Shown here piece by piece: positions 34,562-43,000 of a DNA stretch of 64,000 nt; position 1 is the first letter of the stretch; each line of letters opens with the position of its first letter. The notes under the pieces are model-generated. The model did no database searches, had not been told where the DNA came from, and was given only the letters and a program-made list of their open reading frames with translations. The translations under genes and the position numbers were made by a program. Source of the DNA: Acidimicrobiaceae bacterium (GTDB lineage Bacteria; Actinomycetota; Acidimicrobiia; Acidimicrobiales; RAAP-2); assembly GCA_003151235.1 (NCBI GenBank), contig PLWZ01000053.1, positions 1 through 64,000 of the forward strand, in the 5' to 3' direction.

Positions 34562-35014
34562 CTACGCGCCGCTGCTCTGGTTGCTGTAGAGCCGCGCCGG
34601 CGTCATCAGAACCGCGGTGCGGCCTTGCTCGGCCATGGTGCGGTCGTAGGCGTCCCAGTCATCGTGGGAACCCCCTGCCGCCGTGAAGACCGCTCGGAGC
34701 AGGAGGCGCAGCCCGTCGGTGTCGATGTGGGGGTTCACGTCACCGGGGCCGACAAGCTCGGCCCGACCCTCGGCGGTCGCCCACTGCCATCCCGAGCGGA
34801 ACGTGATGCTCACCTGGGGTCGACTGCGAAGGTTGGACAACTTTGCCCGCCCGTAGGTCACGAACCCGATCACGTCCGATCCGGTGACCGGATGCGCGAG
34901 GACGCCGGCGTTGACGACCGATGACTGGATTGTGGCGTCGCCCCGAAGCGTCGAGACCACGGCCAGATACTGATCCGATCGACCGATGTCGACGAGGTCC
35001 TGAAGTGTCGTCAT
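34562..35014 (-). CDS. Pyridoxamine 5'-phosphate oxidase-like (PPOX/F420) family protein
   Basis: A 150-residue split-barrel flavin or F420-binding protein. ATG 35014 has a GGGAG ribosome site; an in-frame upstream region is not conserved. Recognisable segments are YLAVVSTLRGDATIQSSVVNAG, IGFVTYGRAKLSNLRSRPQVSITF and WATAEGRAELV. The family includes F420-dependent reductases and biliverdin reductases of mycobacteria. It lies on the minus strand, upstream of the YjbR gene and probably co-transcribed with it, and divergent from the crotonase gene across a 320-bp gap. Substrate unknown. Confidence 0.9.
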   Translation of the reverse strand: MTTLQDLVDIGRSDQYLAVVSTLRGDATIQSSVVNAGVLAHPVTGSDVIGFVTYGRAKLSNLRSRPQVSITFRSGWQWATAEGRAELVGPGDVNPHIDTDGLRLLLRAVFTAAGGSHDDWDAYDRTMAEQGRTAVLMTPARLYSNQSSGA

Positions 35015-35154
35015 CCCGGTGCTCCCTTGCCCGTGTCGTGTCAGAACCGTTGCTATCACGGTCTCGGCGCGCCACCGCTTCACGGACCGCCTAGCTCGCT
35101 GACTCGACCCGGCAGAATCTTCGCAGAGCAAGAGGGACGGACAACCCGCTACGG

Positions 35155-35184
35155 GCATCACGGACCGGGAGACGAGCATCACGG
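35155..35184. promoter_or_regulatory. Direct repeats GCATCACGG, 21 bp apart, in a 320-bp divergent gap
   Basis: The gap 35015-35334 between the PPOX-like and crotonase genes contains GCATCACGG at 35155-35163 and again at 35176-35184, starts 21 bp apart (two helical turns), and a related ATCACGGTCT at 35055-35064. This spacing is typical of sites for a regulator binding one face of the DNA, but the motif is short and could be chance. No gene or RNA is seen in the rest of the gap. Confidence 0.3.
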
Positions 35185-35334
35185 TCTGGGCCGGCAGAGA
35201 AGTCTTGGTGGGGCCGTCCCCGTCCGCAGGGTCGGGGCAGGACGATGCACGCCGGGCCGCCCTGGTGAGATCGAGGTTCTTGCGAGGGTCGATGACCCGA
35301 CCGCCCGCCGGGCACGCGGTGGCATGCTTCAGGC

Positions 35335-36111
35335 ATGGGCGAACTTGTTACCTACGAGCTCGATGGTCATGTGGCGACCATCACGTACAACCGGCCGGAA
35401 GCCATGAATGCGATCAACGCTGAAGTAAGGCGTGATCTGAACTCGGCCTTCTCCCGTTTTCGGGACGAGGAGGAGGCATGGGTTGCGATCGTGACCGGTG
35501 CCGGTCGGGCGTTCTGTGTGGGGGCCGACCTGCGAGGCGGCGGGGGCGCCGCGGGCGAGTTCGCCGGAACGTTCTGGGAGAAGCCGACGACGAACTCCTT
35601 CGAGAGCGGCTGGGAGATCTTCAAACCGGTCATCGCAGCGGTGAACGGGTTCTGTCTGGGGTATGGGCTGACGCTGGTGACATGGTGCGACTTCGTGATC
35701 GCGAGTGACCGCGCCGAGTTCGGGTTCCCGGAAGTGAAGATCGGCGTTCCGACGATCGTGGGTGCGATCCGTCTTCCGCAGCGCATCAATTGGCAGTACG
35801 CCATGGAGATCCTCCTGACCGGAGAACGGATATCCGCGGAACGGGCACACGAGATCGGACTCGTTGGATGGGTCGTCGACCACGATCATCTACTCGATGA
35901 GGCGCGGAGCTTGGCCGGGCGACTGGTGGCCGCGGCACCCCTTGCGGCGCGAGCTGTGAAAGAGGTCGCCGTTCGGTCGCGAACCTTGCCGACGCTTGAG
36001 GCCATTCGCTTCGGTGAGACCATGCGCAAGGTCGCCTCAGCTACCGAAGACGCAGCGGAAGGTGTGCTCGCGTTTCGGGAACATCGCCCGCCCGAGTGGA
36101 AGGGCCGCTGA
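35335..36111 (+). CDS. Enoyl-CoA hydratase/isomerase (crotonase) family
   Basis: A 258-residue crotonase. It has an oxyanion-hole segment GRAFCVGADLRG (about 57-68), a second oxyanion region VNGFCLGYGL, and FGFPEVKIGVPT where the catalytic glutamates of active hydratases reside (Glu in PEV is present). The C-terminal region is LTGERISAERAHEIGLV. It likely hydrates or isomerises an acyl-CoA double bond in fatty-acid or side-chain degradation. The gene is divergent from the PPOX-like gene and followed by VOC and cupin genes. Confidence 0.94.
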   Translation: MGELVTYELDGHVATITYNRPEAMNAINAEVRRDLNSAFSRFRDEEEAWVAIVTGAGRAFCVGADLRGGGGAAGEFAGTFWEKPTTNSFESGWEIFKPVIAAVNGFCLGYGLTLVTWCDFVIASDRAEFGFPEVKIGVPTIVGAIRLPQRINWQYAMEILLTGERISAERAHEIGLVGWVVDHDHLLDEARSLAGRLVAAAPLAARAVKEVAVRSRTLPTLEAIRFGETMRKVASATEDAAEGVLAFREHRPPEWKGR

Positions 36112-36206
36112 GCTGAAACAGGGGCGGGTGCCGCAACCAAACGAATTAGCGACCTTGATGGCTTAGGCTCGGGAACAAACCGAGGCCAACGACAAGGGTG
36201 GTCAGG

Positions 36207-36578
36207 GTGAAGCTGGTCGGTGTGCACCACGTGTCAGTCAACGTCGACGATGTCGACTCGGCCCTTGCGTTCTACGTCGGGACCCTCGGCTTGGTAGTCC
36301 GTTCTGACCGGCCCGACCTCGGTTTCGCCGGCGCCTGGTTGAATGCGGGAGACCAGCAGGTACACCTGATGGACGCCAGCGTCCCGACTGACCAGGGCCA
36401 GCACTTCGCATTGCGGGTCGACGACCTGGACGCAACGATCGGCGAACTGCGCGGCGAGGGCGTCAAGGTGAGCGACGCGATTCGAATCGGTACCGGCCGC
36501 CAAGCGTTCCTTCACGATCCGGCCGGCAATCTCGTTGAGCTGCACCAGGTTGCGACGGCTTCGGGCGCATCGAGGTAG
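36207..36578 (+). CDS. VOC/glyoxalase superfamily protein
   Basis: A 123-residue VOC fold protein from GTG 36207, with AAGGG eight bases before it; GTG 36198 is an alternative. Elements are VGVHHVSVNVDDVDSALAFYVGTLGL with His as first metal ligand, QVHLMDA, QHFALRVDDLDATIGEL, FLHDPAGNLVELHQ. The HH...E pattern fits a metal-dependent lyase, isomerase or dioxygenase of the family, or a binding protein. The neighbouring crotonase does not define the substrate. Confidence 0.88.
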   Translation: MKLVGVHHVSVNVDDVDSALAFYVGTLGLVVRSDRPDLGFAGAWLNAGDQQVHLMDASVPTDQGQHFALRVDDLDATIGELRGEGVKVSDAIRIGTGRQAFLHDPAGNLVELHQVATASGASR

Positions 36579-36612
36579 GCCCGAATCGCAGTTGAAACGG
36601 TGTTCGGACCTA

Positions 36613-36628
36613 GATCGGACAACCGATC
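36613..36628. promoter_or_regulatory. Perfect inverted repeat in 289-bp gap before cupin gene
   Basis: GATCGG-ACAA-CCGATC, two perfect 6-bp arms with a 4-base spacer. It lies 35 bp after the VOC gene and 240 bp before the cupin gene, so it could be an operator or a weak transcription-end hairpin. No T-run follows. The rest of the gap 36579-36867 shows nothing else clear. Confidence 0.35.
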
Positions 36629-36867
36629 CGAGTGACCGGCCCATCGCGATCAGCGGTTGTCCCTCCGCGGCACAGGTGTACTCAGTCGTCGGTAGTTGGC
36701 TCGCTGGTCGATTGGGAAGTGTGCCCCGGCTCCCGGTGCAGGTGTGACGATCTTGACCGAGCCACCCGCAAGCGAAGGCCGGCCAGTGTCCGGTTAGCTC
36801 TCGGAAATGCAGACGGTGTCCGGGTTCGCTCCGATCCCGCCAGTGCGACACAAATAAGGTGGCCTCT

Positions 36868-37284
36868 ATGAGCTCCGAGGGCAGCGATCAGTGGCACGGC
36901 CGACTGCACCACGTTCGGGGCTCAGAGCTCTCCTCGAAGACAGCACAGAGCGCGGGCATGCACAGATTCGAGGCAATCTCGGGACCGAACACCGGATCCG
37001 AGAAGATCTGGATGGGCGAGGCTCACGTTGACCCCGCTACCAGCTCCGATCCTCACCATCACGGTGAGTCGGAGACGGCCATCTATGTGGTCCGCGGCAA
37101 TCCGGTGTTCGTCTTCTTGGAAGACGAACACGAGGTCCGGATCGAAGCGCAGCCCGGAGACTACGTATTTGTGCCGCCGTATGTGCCACATCGCGAGGAG
37201 AATCCATCCCCCGATACCGAAGCGGTGGTGATCTTGGCCAGATCCACCCAAGAGCCCATCGTCGTCAATCTCCCGAGCCTCTGA
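36868..37284 (+). CDS. Cupin-domain protein
   Basis: A 138-residue single cupin from ATG 36868 (AAGG upstream; an in-frame GTG lies nine bases earlier). Motif 1 is DPHHHGESETAIYVVRGN with three His and one Glu as likely metal ligands; motif 2 is GDYVFVPPYVPHREEN with the fourth His. The fold is a beta barrel. Reaction unknown (dioxygenase, isomerase or binding). It is followed by a fragment of an SDR gene. Confidence 0.88.
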   Translation: MSSEGSDQWHGRLHHVRGSELSSKTAQSAGMHRFEAISGPNTGSEKIWMGEAHVDPATSSDPHHHGESETAIYVVRGNPVFVFLEDEHEVRIEAQPGDYVFVPPYVPHREENPSPDTEAVVILARSTQEPIVVNLPSL

Positions 37285-37334
37285 AGGGCTCGGATCACGC
37301 CGGTCAGGATCGGTCGCCCGCATATGCGCAAAAC

Positions 37335-37609
37335 TTGAAGCGACACGTTTCCCCCGAGATGTTGCAGCAACTCCGCGAGGTCATGGGAGCGGTGAACGTC
37401 AAATGGACGACACCCGAGCAGGGGGCCGCGACCTCGGTGCTCCTCGCAACGCCGCCGCGGCTCGAGGGCATCTGCGGCCGGTACTTCGAGGACTGCAACG
37501 AAGGGGGTCCGAATCAGCCCGAGTCCAACCGGGGAGTCGCCCCGCACGCTGTCGACCCGAGGCTGCCGAGAGGCTCTGGCGGGTGGCGCTCGAGTCGATC
37601 GGCTCGTAG
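37335..37609 (+). pseudogene. 3' fragment of an SDR oxidoreductase gene, frameshifted
   Basis: From about 37335 the frame reads EVMGAVNVKWTTPEQGAATS and LEGICGRYFEDCNEG, the C-terminal region of retinol-dehydrogenase-like SDRs (TPEQGAATS...GRYFEDCNE). After VAPHAVD at about 37556 the sequence needs one extra base: a neighbouring frame continues PEAAERLWRVALESIGS and stops at 37607-37609, the normal end of this family. The Rossmann part and YxxxK region, about 200 residues, are missing. So it is a 5'-deleted, frameshifted remnant between intact genes. Confidence 0.7.
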
Positions 37610-37666
37610 CCCGGGTAGACGGTCGGCTGGCGCGGTTGCGCCCGGCGGGACGCTACCGTGCAGGTG

Positions 37667-38530
37667 ATGGAGGCGCTGCACTGGCAGAACCGGCCGTCGC
37701 TCAACCAACCGATCATGGTGGCCGCGTTCCAGGGTTGGACCGACGCTGGTGGCGCCGCGTCGAGCGCCGCCAACTACCTCGCCGACCAGTGGCACGCCGA
37801 GCAGTTCGCCACCGTCGAGGCCGAAGAGTTTTACGACTTCACGTCTCTGCGCCCGCAGATCCGGCTCACCGGCGACGGTTCTCGCGAGATCGTCTGGCCG
37901 CAGAATCGCTTCCTCGCCGCGTCGGCACCGGGATCCCGCGACGTGGTGTTCTTGATCGGCATAGAGCCGCACCTGCGTTGGGGAGCGTTCTGCGACTGTG
38001 TGACGACGGTGGCGAAGGCCGTGAGGGCCCAAGCCGTGTTCACGCTCGGGGCGATGCTGACCGACGTCGTGCACACCCGGGCGACGCCGGTGCGTGGTTC
38101 GACGGCCGATCCACGGCTCACCGATCGCTTCGGGATGACCCGCCCCCGATACGAGGGTCCGACCGGAATCGTCGGAGTTTTGCAGGACGCATGTGCCAAG
38201 CTCGAGATCCCCGTGGGCTCTCTCATGGCGCAGGTCCCGCACTACGTCCCGAGCACACCGTCGCCGAAGGCGACCCTGGCTCTCGTCGAGAGGGTGTGCG
38301 AGTTACTTGACACCCACGTCGGGACATCCCCGCTCGAGCTCGCATCGGTGGAGTACGAACGTGAGGTGAGCGAGGTCGTTGCCGCCGACGAAGACATCGC
38401 TCGATACGTCCACCAGCTCGAGTGGCAATCCGGGGGCGACGAGCCGACCGGTCTCGGTGATCTGCCGTCGCGAGACGCCCTCGCGGAGGAGCTCGAGCGC
38501 TTCCTACGCGAGCAGGGTGGGCCGACCTAG
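37667..38530 (+). CDS. PAC2-family protein (proteasome-assembly-chaperone-like)
   Basis: A 287-residue protein. The N-terminal region has QPIMVAAFQGWTDAGGAASSAANYL, DFTSLRPQIRL and VVFLIGIEPHLRW, the PAC2/ATP-grasp-like core, with VPHYVPSTPSPKATLALVERV later. A helical acidic C-terminus follows. Actinobacterial members occur beside proteasome or DNA-repair-like genes in some genomes, but not here. The start is ATG 37667; a GTG nine bases before is possible. The role is not established. Confidence 0.88.
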   Translation: MEALHWQNRPSLNQPIMVAAFQGWTDAGGAASSAANYLADQWHAEQFATVEAEEFYDFTSLRPQIRLTGDGSREIVWPQNRFLAASAPGSRDVVFLIGIEPHLRWGAFCDCVTTVAKAVRAQAVFTLGAMLTDVVHTRATPVRGSTADPRLTDRFGMTRPRYEGPTGIVGVLQDACAKLEIPVGSLMAQVPHYVPSTPSPKATLALVERVCELLDTHVGTSPLELASVEYEREVSEVVAADEDIARYVHQLEWQSGGDEPTGLGDLPSRDALAEELERFLREQGGPT

Positions 38531-38565
38531 TTGTAGGTCCTAGGTCAACCTGCGCCGCCATGCAC

Positions 38566-40101
38566 CTAACCCGACGGGTCGGTGGCCCCTGCGGGGATCG
38601 AGGCAAGGGCCTCGGCCCACGTGTAGAGAAGCGGTCCCGGCTTGGCCGCCACAGCAAGCGTCGCGGCCATGGATGTCCCACCCACGTCGCCGGTGTTGGT
38701 GTCTCCGGTCGCATTGAGAGCGGTCCCCATGACCAGATCGCTTCCCGAGCCGAAGTTATCGAGGATGCCGTGGCGGTGGCCCCAACATCCGGCCGCCCCC
38801 CGGTGGAGGCAGTCGAGGTTGCCGCTGTTGAACCCGTCGTCGTACATCCAGCCATAGACAGCATCGAGCCCATTGGCCGACCCGCCGGCCCATTCGTCGT
38901 CGACCAGTAGGTACGCGGGGCCGGCATCGGGCGGGTCGTTGGCGGTGTCGGCCCCCCGCTGGGCATTTCGATCGAGTGCGGCCGTCAATCCGACGAACGG
39001 TGCCAGTCCCCGGTCCACCCGCTCGAGGTTGATGGCCACGAAGAGTTGCTCCGGCACGGTCAATCGCGAGAAGTCGGTCGGCAGCACCATTGACATCACG
39101 CCTTCAAGCGAGTGTGCGTGATTGATCGCCGCCAGGACCGCCCGCACACAGTTGACCGAGCTGTCGATCCCGCTCGGTGCGCAGGTCTCGAAGTAGTTGG
39201 GGTCCGGGTTCACGTTGTGGGCAGGGTCCAAGACCCCGGTGTCGGACTCGTTAGCGGGGATCTTCGCCAGTGGTGCCAGCGTGCCGGCTCGCATCGCCGA
39301 GAGCGCCTGCGCCCACGTGTAGGCAAATGGGCCGGTCGCGTCGCGAGCGATGGCCAGCGTTGCCGCCAAGGACGGACCGGCTGGGTACCCGGGCGAGCTG
39401 GCGCCGGTCGGGTCGAGGGCCGCACCCATGACGAGATCTCGGCCGGCGCCGAAGCTTCCGAGCACGATCCGGCGATCGGCCCAGCACCCCGAACGCTGTT
39501 TGGACGAGCAGTCCGGCAATCCGCTCCCGGGCCCGTCGTAGTACATCCACTGGTAGTCGGCGTCGAGGCCGTTGGCCACTTCACCGATCCACTCCAGCTC
39601 GGAGCTTCGGTAGGCGTGGCCGGGGCTCGGCGGCAACTCCGCGTGATCGGCTCCCCGCTGGTCACTTTGATCGAGTGCCGCGCTCAATCCAACGAACGGG
39701 GTCAGTCCCCGGTCCACCCGCTCGAGGTTGATGGCGACGAAGAGCTGCTCGGGCACCGAGAGCTGGGCGAAGTCGGACGGGAGCCGCATAGGACCGATGC
39801 CTTCGCGGCCTCGAGCCCGGTCGACGGCAGCCAACGTGAGCCGGAGGCAGGTGACCGAGGTGTCGACGCCTGCCGGGGCGCACAGATTGATGTAGTCCGG
39901 GGTCGGGGCCACCGATCCGGCCGGGTTCGCCGCACCGGAGGCCGACTTTGGGCTCGACAACGACAATGCGGTCCCGACGAGAGCCAGGGCGAGGACGGCC
40001 ATCGCGTGCCGACGGGCCCAAGCACGGCGGCGCTTCACGGCCGCCCGAAGCCCCGTTCTCCTACCCCTGCCTGCACTCCGTTCCTCACTCTCGAGGCGCA
40101 C
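38566..40101 (-). CDS. Secreted protein with two tandem CAP/SCP-like domains
   Basis: A 511-residue protein. Residues 33-57 form a hydrophobic signal segment after a basic N-terminus. Two homologous units follow (about 68-275 and 302-505), each starting with a Cys-rich CAP..G.D.S..C motif. They share nearly identical VPEQLFVAINLERVDRGL and PFVGL blocks, and each has a GCWxxRxxIL segment like the CAP superfamily. In the second unit CWGHRHGILDNFG keeps a His-rich CAP motif; in the first, CWADRRIVLGSFG has lost it. Probably exported; binding or hydrolytic activity unknown. It converges with the PAC2 gene, with only 35 bases between. Confidence 0.75.
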   Translation of the reverse strand: MRLESEERSAGRGRRTGLRAAVKRRRAWARRHAMAVLALALVGTALSLSSPKSASGAANPAGSVAPTPDYINLCAPAGVDTSVTCLRLTLAAVDRARGREGIGPMRLPSDFAQLSVPEQLFVAINLERVDRGLTPFVGLSAALDQSDQRGADHAELPPSPGHAYRSSELEWIGEVANGLDADYQWMYYDGPGSGLPDCSSKQRSGCWADRRIVLGSFGAGRDLVMGAALDPTGASSPGYPAGPSLAATLAIARDATGPFAYTWAQALSAMRAGTLAPLAKIPANESDTGVLDPAHNVNPDPNYFETCAPSGIDSSVNCVRAVLAAINHAHSLEGVMSMVLPTDFSRLTVPEQLFVAINLERVDRGLAPFVGLTAALDRNAQRGADTANDPPDAGPAYLLVDDEWAGGSANGLDAVYGWMYDDGFNSGNLDCLHRGAAGCWGHRHGILDNFGSGSDLVMGTALNATGDTNTGDVGGTSMAATLAVAAKPGPLLYTWAEALASIPAGATDPSG

Positions 40102-40207
40102 TATTGAACCGACCGGTGGTTCGACCGATGCGAAAGATCAGGCTTGCGTGACTGCGAATCGCCCCGCAGCGCACTCGGCGTCGCTGACGTGTGATCATGA
40201 TCGTCTC

Positions 40208-40552
40208 ATGACTGTGATCAAAATCAATGCGATGACCGTTCCCGAGGACGGAGGTGACGAGCTGGCCAAGCGCTTTGCGGCCCGTGCCGGAGCCGTGGAC
40301 AACCAGGACGGATTCGAAGGATTCGAGTTGCTGCGTCCGACCGACGATCGCCGCCAGTGGCTGGTCGTGACGAGGTGGCGTGACGAGTCAGCATTCGAAG
40401 CCTGGGTCAACTCTCCCGCCTTCTCCCATGGCCATGCCGGAGCCGACCGACCCGCCGCCCACGGCGGCCCTGTCGCCGTGAGCTCAGAGCTGTGGTCATA
40501 CGAGGTGGCGGAAGGCTCGCCGGGAGAGTCCGGGCAATCCAAAAGCCGGTAA
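40208..40552 (+). CDS. Antibiotic-biosynthesis-monooxygenase fold protein, MhuD-like haem-degrading type
   Basis: A 114-residue dimeric ferredoxin-fold protein from ATG 40208. It matches mycobacterial MhuD in the positions of key residues: Asn7 (TVIKINAM), Trp66 (EAWVNSP) and a His two or so residues beyond the MhuD catalytic His (H74/H76). The GFEGFELLRP segment is conserved. MhuD-type enzymes cleave haem with no CO release. Because the His pattern is shifted by one, the haem role is probable rather than certain. The gene lies between two secreted-protein genes. Confidence 0.82.
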   Translation: MTVIKINAMTVPEDGGDELAKRFAARAGAVDNQDGFEGFELLRPTDDRRQWLVVTRWRDESAFEAWVNSPAFSHGHAGADRPAAHGGPVAVSSELWSYEVAEGSPGESGQSKSR

Positions 40553-40581
40553 GCAGCAGGCTCGAAAATTACGGTCGGGAC

Positions 40582-41397
40582 GTGCGACTCCGGCTTGGCA
40601 CCGCCTTGGTGTTGATGGCGGTGTTGGCTCTGCTCGAGACGGCCGGACCGGCCGCAGCCAGCTCGTCGTCCAGCACCGCCGCCGAGCCGCCCGGAACTCC
40701 GGTCGCCCACTCCTTCCGAGGGATGTCGACCGTCGGTCCGCTGTTCCGGCCCGACAGTTCGGTGCACACGTGCACAGCGAGTGTGGTCGACAGCGCCAAG
40801 GGCGATGTCCTGATCACCGCCGCACACTGCATCTCTGGGACCGGCGCCGGGTACACGTTCGCTCCCGGGTATCACGACGGGATCGAGCCGTTCGGCATCT
40901 GGTCGGTTGTCGACGCCTACGGAGCCCGGGGATGGCTCGCCAAGCAGGCACCCCAACGCGACTTTGCGTTTCTCGTGGTTGCCCCTCGCCGTCACAACGG
41001 GCACCTACAGCGGATAGAGCAGGTCACGGGGGCAAACCGCCTCGGCACGGCCCCCGTGTCAGGTGAGCAGGTCACGGTGCCCGCTTACGCGACCGGGCAC
41101 GATGACAACCCAATCACGTGCACGACCCGCGTCCGCTATGACGGCAAATTCCCGGCCTTCAACTGCAATCCATACGTCGACGGGACAAGTGGTTCCCCGT
41201 GGCTTCACAGAACGGGCAAAAGCTGGGAAGTCGTCGGCATCATCGGCGGTCCGAACCAGGGTGGTTGCAACTCGTGGACCTCGTACAGCGCTCGGTTCGG
41301 TTGGGCCGCGTTGCGGGTCGAGTTCGAGGCAGCCTCCGGATTCGCCGGCTCGACGTTCCCGACGCCCGGCAGCGACGGCTGCACGACCACGACGTAG
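40582..41397 (+). CDS. Secreted trypsin-like serine protease
   Basis: A 271-residue protein from GTG 40582. Residues 1-27 are a signal peptide (MRLRLGTALVLMAVLALLET and Ala-rich cleavage region), followed by a Ser-rich stretch. Chymotrypsin-fold catalytic residues are visible: His82 (ITAAHC), Asp127 (RDFAF) and Ser203 (GTSGSPW). Four further Cys (C64, C180, C195, C269) could form disulfides. It should be exported by Sec and cleave proteins or peptides outside the cell. It is the second of two secreted proteins near the CAP-domain gene. Confidence 0.92.
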   Translation: MRLRLGTALVLMAVLALLETAGPAAASSSSSTAAEPPGTPVAHSFRGMSTVGPLFRPDSSVHTCTASVVDSAKGDVLITAAHCISGTGAGYTFAPGYHDGIEPFGIWSVVDAYGARGWLAKQAPQRDFAFLVVAPRRHNGHLQRIEQVTGANRLGTAPVSGEQVTVPAYATGHDDNPITCTTRVRYDGKFPAFNCNPYVDGTSGSPWLHRTGKSWEVVGIIGGPNQGGCNSWTSYSARFGWAALRVEFEAASGFAGSTFPTPGSDGCTTTT

Positions 41398-41457
41398 GTA
41401 CCAGGGGTCATCCGATGCAGGCTCGTTTGGGAGTCGAACTGCCGAGCCCAGCACGAC

Positions 41458-42306
41458 TCAGCGCAGGAGTTGACCAGGTGCGTGGTCGGACACGTACTGA
41501 ACCCACACCTCGATGTCATCGGCCCTCGGGGGGAGCAGCACCAACCGATCGACACCCAGGTCCGCGTAGTTTGCGGCCGCGGCAGCGTCGACGTGTCCAC
41601 GCGGCGTCACCGAGATCGAGAGGGTGCCGAGCGTGTCAGCTCGCTCAACCCGTTCGGCCGCCGCCCGCAGACCTGCGATCGCTCGCTCGCTGTCCTCCGG
41701 CGTCAGGGCGAACCCGTACCATCCATGCCCGCTCGAGACGGCTCGACGGAACGCGGCGGGTGTGTTCCCGCCCACGATGACCGGGGGGCCACCGGGCGTG
41801 GCCGGTCGGGGGTGGGCGTCGATCCCCGAGAAGCTCGCGTACTTGCCGTCGAACGCGGGTTCGTCGTCCGTCCAGAGGCGTCGCATCGCGACGAGGTACT
41901 CGTCTGACCGGGTGCCTCGATCCGTGAGCGGCACCCCGATCGCCCGGAACTCGGGTTCCAGGTAGCCCACGCCAATCCCGAGCAGGAGCCGTCCATGACT
42001 GAGTACGTCCAGGCTGGCGACCTGCTTGGCCAGGATCAGGGGATTCCGCTGCGGCAGGATGATGATCCCGGTGCCGAGCAGGATTCGCTCGGTCACCGCG
42101 GCGAGAAACGACAGTGCCACCAGCGGGTCCAGCATCCGGGCGGTCGGCTCGATCGGCGATGGGGGCACCCTCGGGGATGGGACGACGACGTGCTCGCCCA
42201 TCCACAGCGACTCGTAGTTGAGCTCTTCGGCGAGTCGCGCGATGCGCTCGGCGCCGTCAGGCCAGCTACACGGACCCGCATTCATGTTGAACAGACCAAT
42301 ATCCAC
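41458..42306 (-). CDS. LLM-class F420-dependent oxidoreductase
   Basis: A 282-residue luciferase-like enzyme from GTG 42306 with AAGGG upstream; a much longer open stretch precedes it but does not resemble the family. It starts VDIGLFNMNAG, has GEHVVVPSPRVPPS (N-terminal active-site loop), ILLGTGIIILPQRNPLILAKQVASLD and LSHGRLLLGIGVGYLEPEF, and ends with PVIVGGN. F420 rather than FMN use is inferred from the group. The gene converges with the protease gene, with about 60 bases between. Confidence 0.92.
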   Translation of the reverse strand: MDIGLFNMNAGPCSWPDGAERIARLAEELNYESLWMGEHVVVPSPRVPPSPIEPTARMLDPLVALSFLAAVTERILLGTGIIILPQRNPLILAKQVASLDVLSHGRLLLGIGVGYLEPEFRAIGVPLTDRGTRSDEYLVAMRRLWTDDEPAFDGKYASFSGIDAHPRPATPGGPPVIVGGNTPAAFRRAVSSGHGWYGFALTPEDSERAIAGLRAAAERVERADTLGTLSISVTPRGHVDAAAAANYADLGVDRLVLLPPRADDIEVWVQYVSDHAPGQLLR

Positions 42307-42443
42307 GGTCCAACCCTTCAATCCGCGATGCCGGTTCGGGCGAGCCGAACGGTATCGTGCTTCGGGGATCTCGACGTCGGCCAGCCGCGCCACGACCTGG
42401 TGCTGGTGAGCGCAAGAGCGGATTCGGTGTCTGAAAATCGGCG

Positions 42444-42512
42444 ATGAAGTTCTTTGTGGTGACGTACGTCCATCCCGACGGTGACGGTGCGATCGCGAGG
42501 GGAGACAACTGA
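42444..42512 (+). CDS. 22-residue YCII-like peptide or truncated remnant, overlapping next gene
   Basis: ATG 42444 gives MKFFVVTYVHPDGDG and seven more residues, ending at TGA 42510-42512, which shares its last A with the ATG of the next gene (TGATG). The start resembles the first 12 residues of YCII-domain proteins, whose usual length is about 90 residues. It could be a truncated gene or a short translated leader that couples translation to the next gene. No clear ribosome site. Confidence 0.35.
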   Translation: MKFFVVTYVHPDGDGAIARGDN

Positions 42513-42922
42513 TGGCGCTCGGAACGAAGGAGGACCGGTGGGTTCTCAAAACACCACCGGGAACCTCGGAGTACACCATGTACCGAGATGAGCAGGTGGA
42601 TCCGCCGGTGCTCGTCTGCCAGGTGGGTTCGACAACATTGCGATACGACCTCAGGGCGATCGAAGATCTGCGCGCGTGGCTGGTGGAGCAGGGAGACTGG
42701 GTCCCGCTCGGTGCGGCCGACGAGAAGAAGCCCGCCGCGCCGGGCACCGTTGAGGCGTGGGGACGCTCGGAAGACAACCCACTCGGCGGTTGGTACGGGC
42801 TGCGGAACGGCTACCGGGGCCGCTTCGGGATGTACCTGCCCCCGCTGCTGGAGGAGCTCGGGCTCGCCGAGGTCACCCACGATGCCCGCAACAACCGCAT
42901 GCGCGCGACCCCGGGAAGCTGA
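42512..42922 (+). CDS. Conserved actinobacterial protein of unknown function (DUF6855-like)
   Basis: A 136-residue, cytoplasmic, soluble protein. It begins MALGTKEDRWVLKTPPGTSEYTMY and continues VLVCQVGSTTLRYDLRAIEDLRAWLVEQGDWVPLG. The second half carries AWGRSEDNPLGGWYGLRNGYRGRFGMYLPPLLEELGLAEV with many Gly/Trp/Tyr, then basic HDARNNRMRA. I recall homologues in mycobacteria and Acidimicrobiia, with no function. The gene is co-directional with the small ABM-like gene and the F420 oxidoreductase downstream. Confidence 0.75.
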   Translation: MALGTKEDRWVLKTPPGTSEYTMYRDEQVDPPVLVCQVGSTTLRYDLRAIEDLRAWLVEQGDWVPLGAADEKKPAAPGTVEAWGRSEDNPLGGWYGLRNGYRGRFGMYLPPLLEELGLAEVTHDARNNRMRATPGS

Positions 42923-43000
42923 TCCTGGCTGTCAGCGCCAATATGGCGTTCCGAGCCCGTCGGGGTTCGTTGCGGAGTCGACGAAAGAGAGACACAACTG

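Noticed and set aside
39112-40107. A 331-codon plus-strand frame opposite the CAP-domain gene
   Set aside because: Biased composition and no recognisable motif; the minus strand has a signal peptide and duplicated domains.
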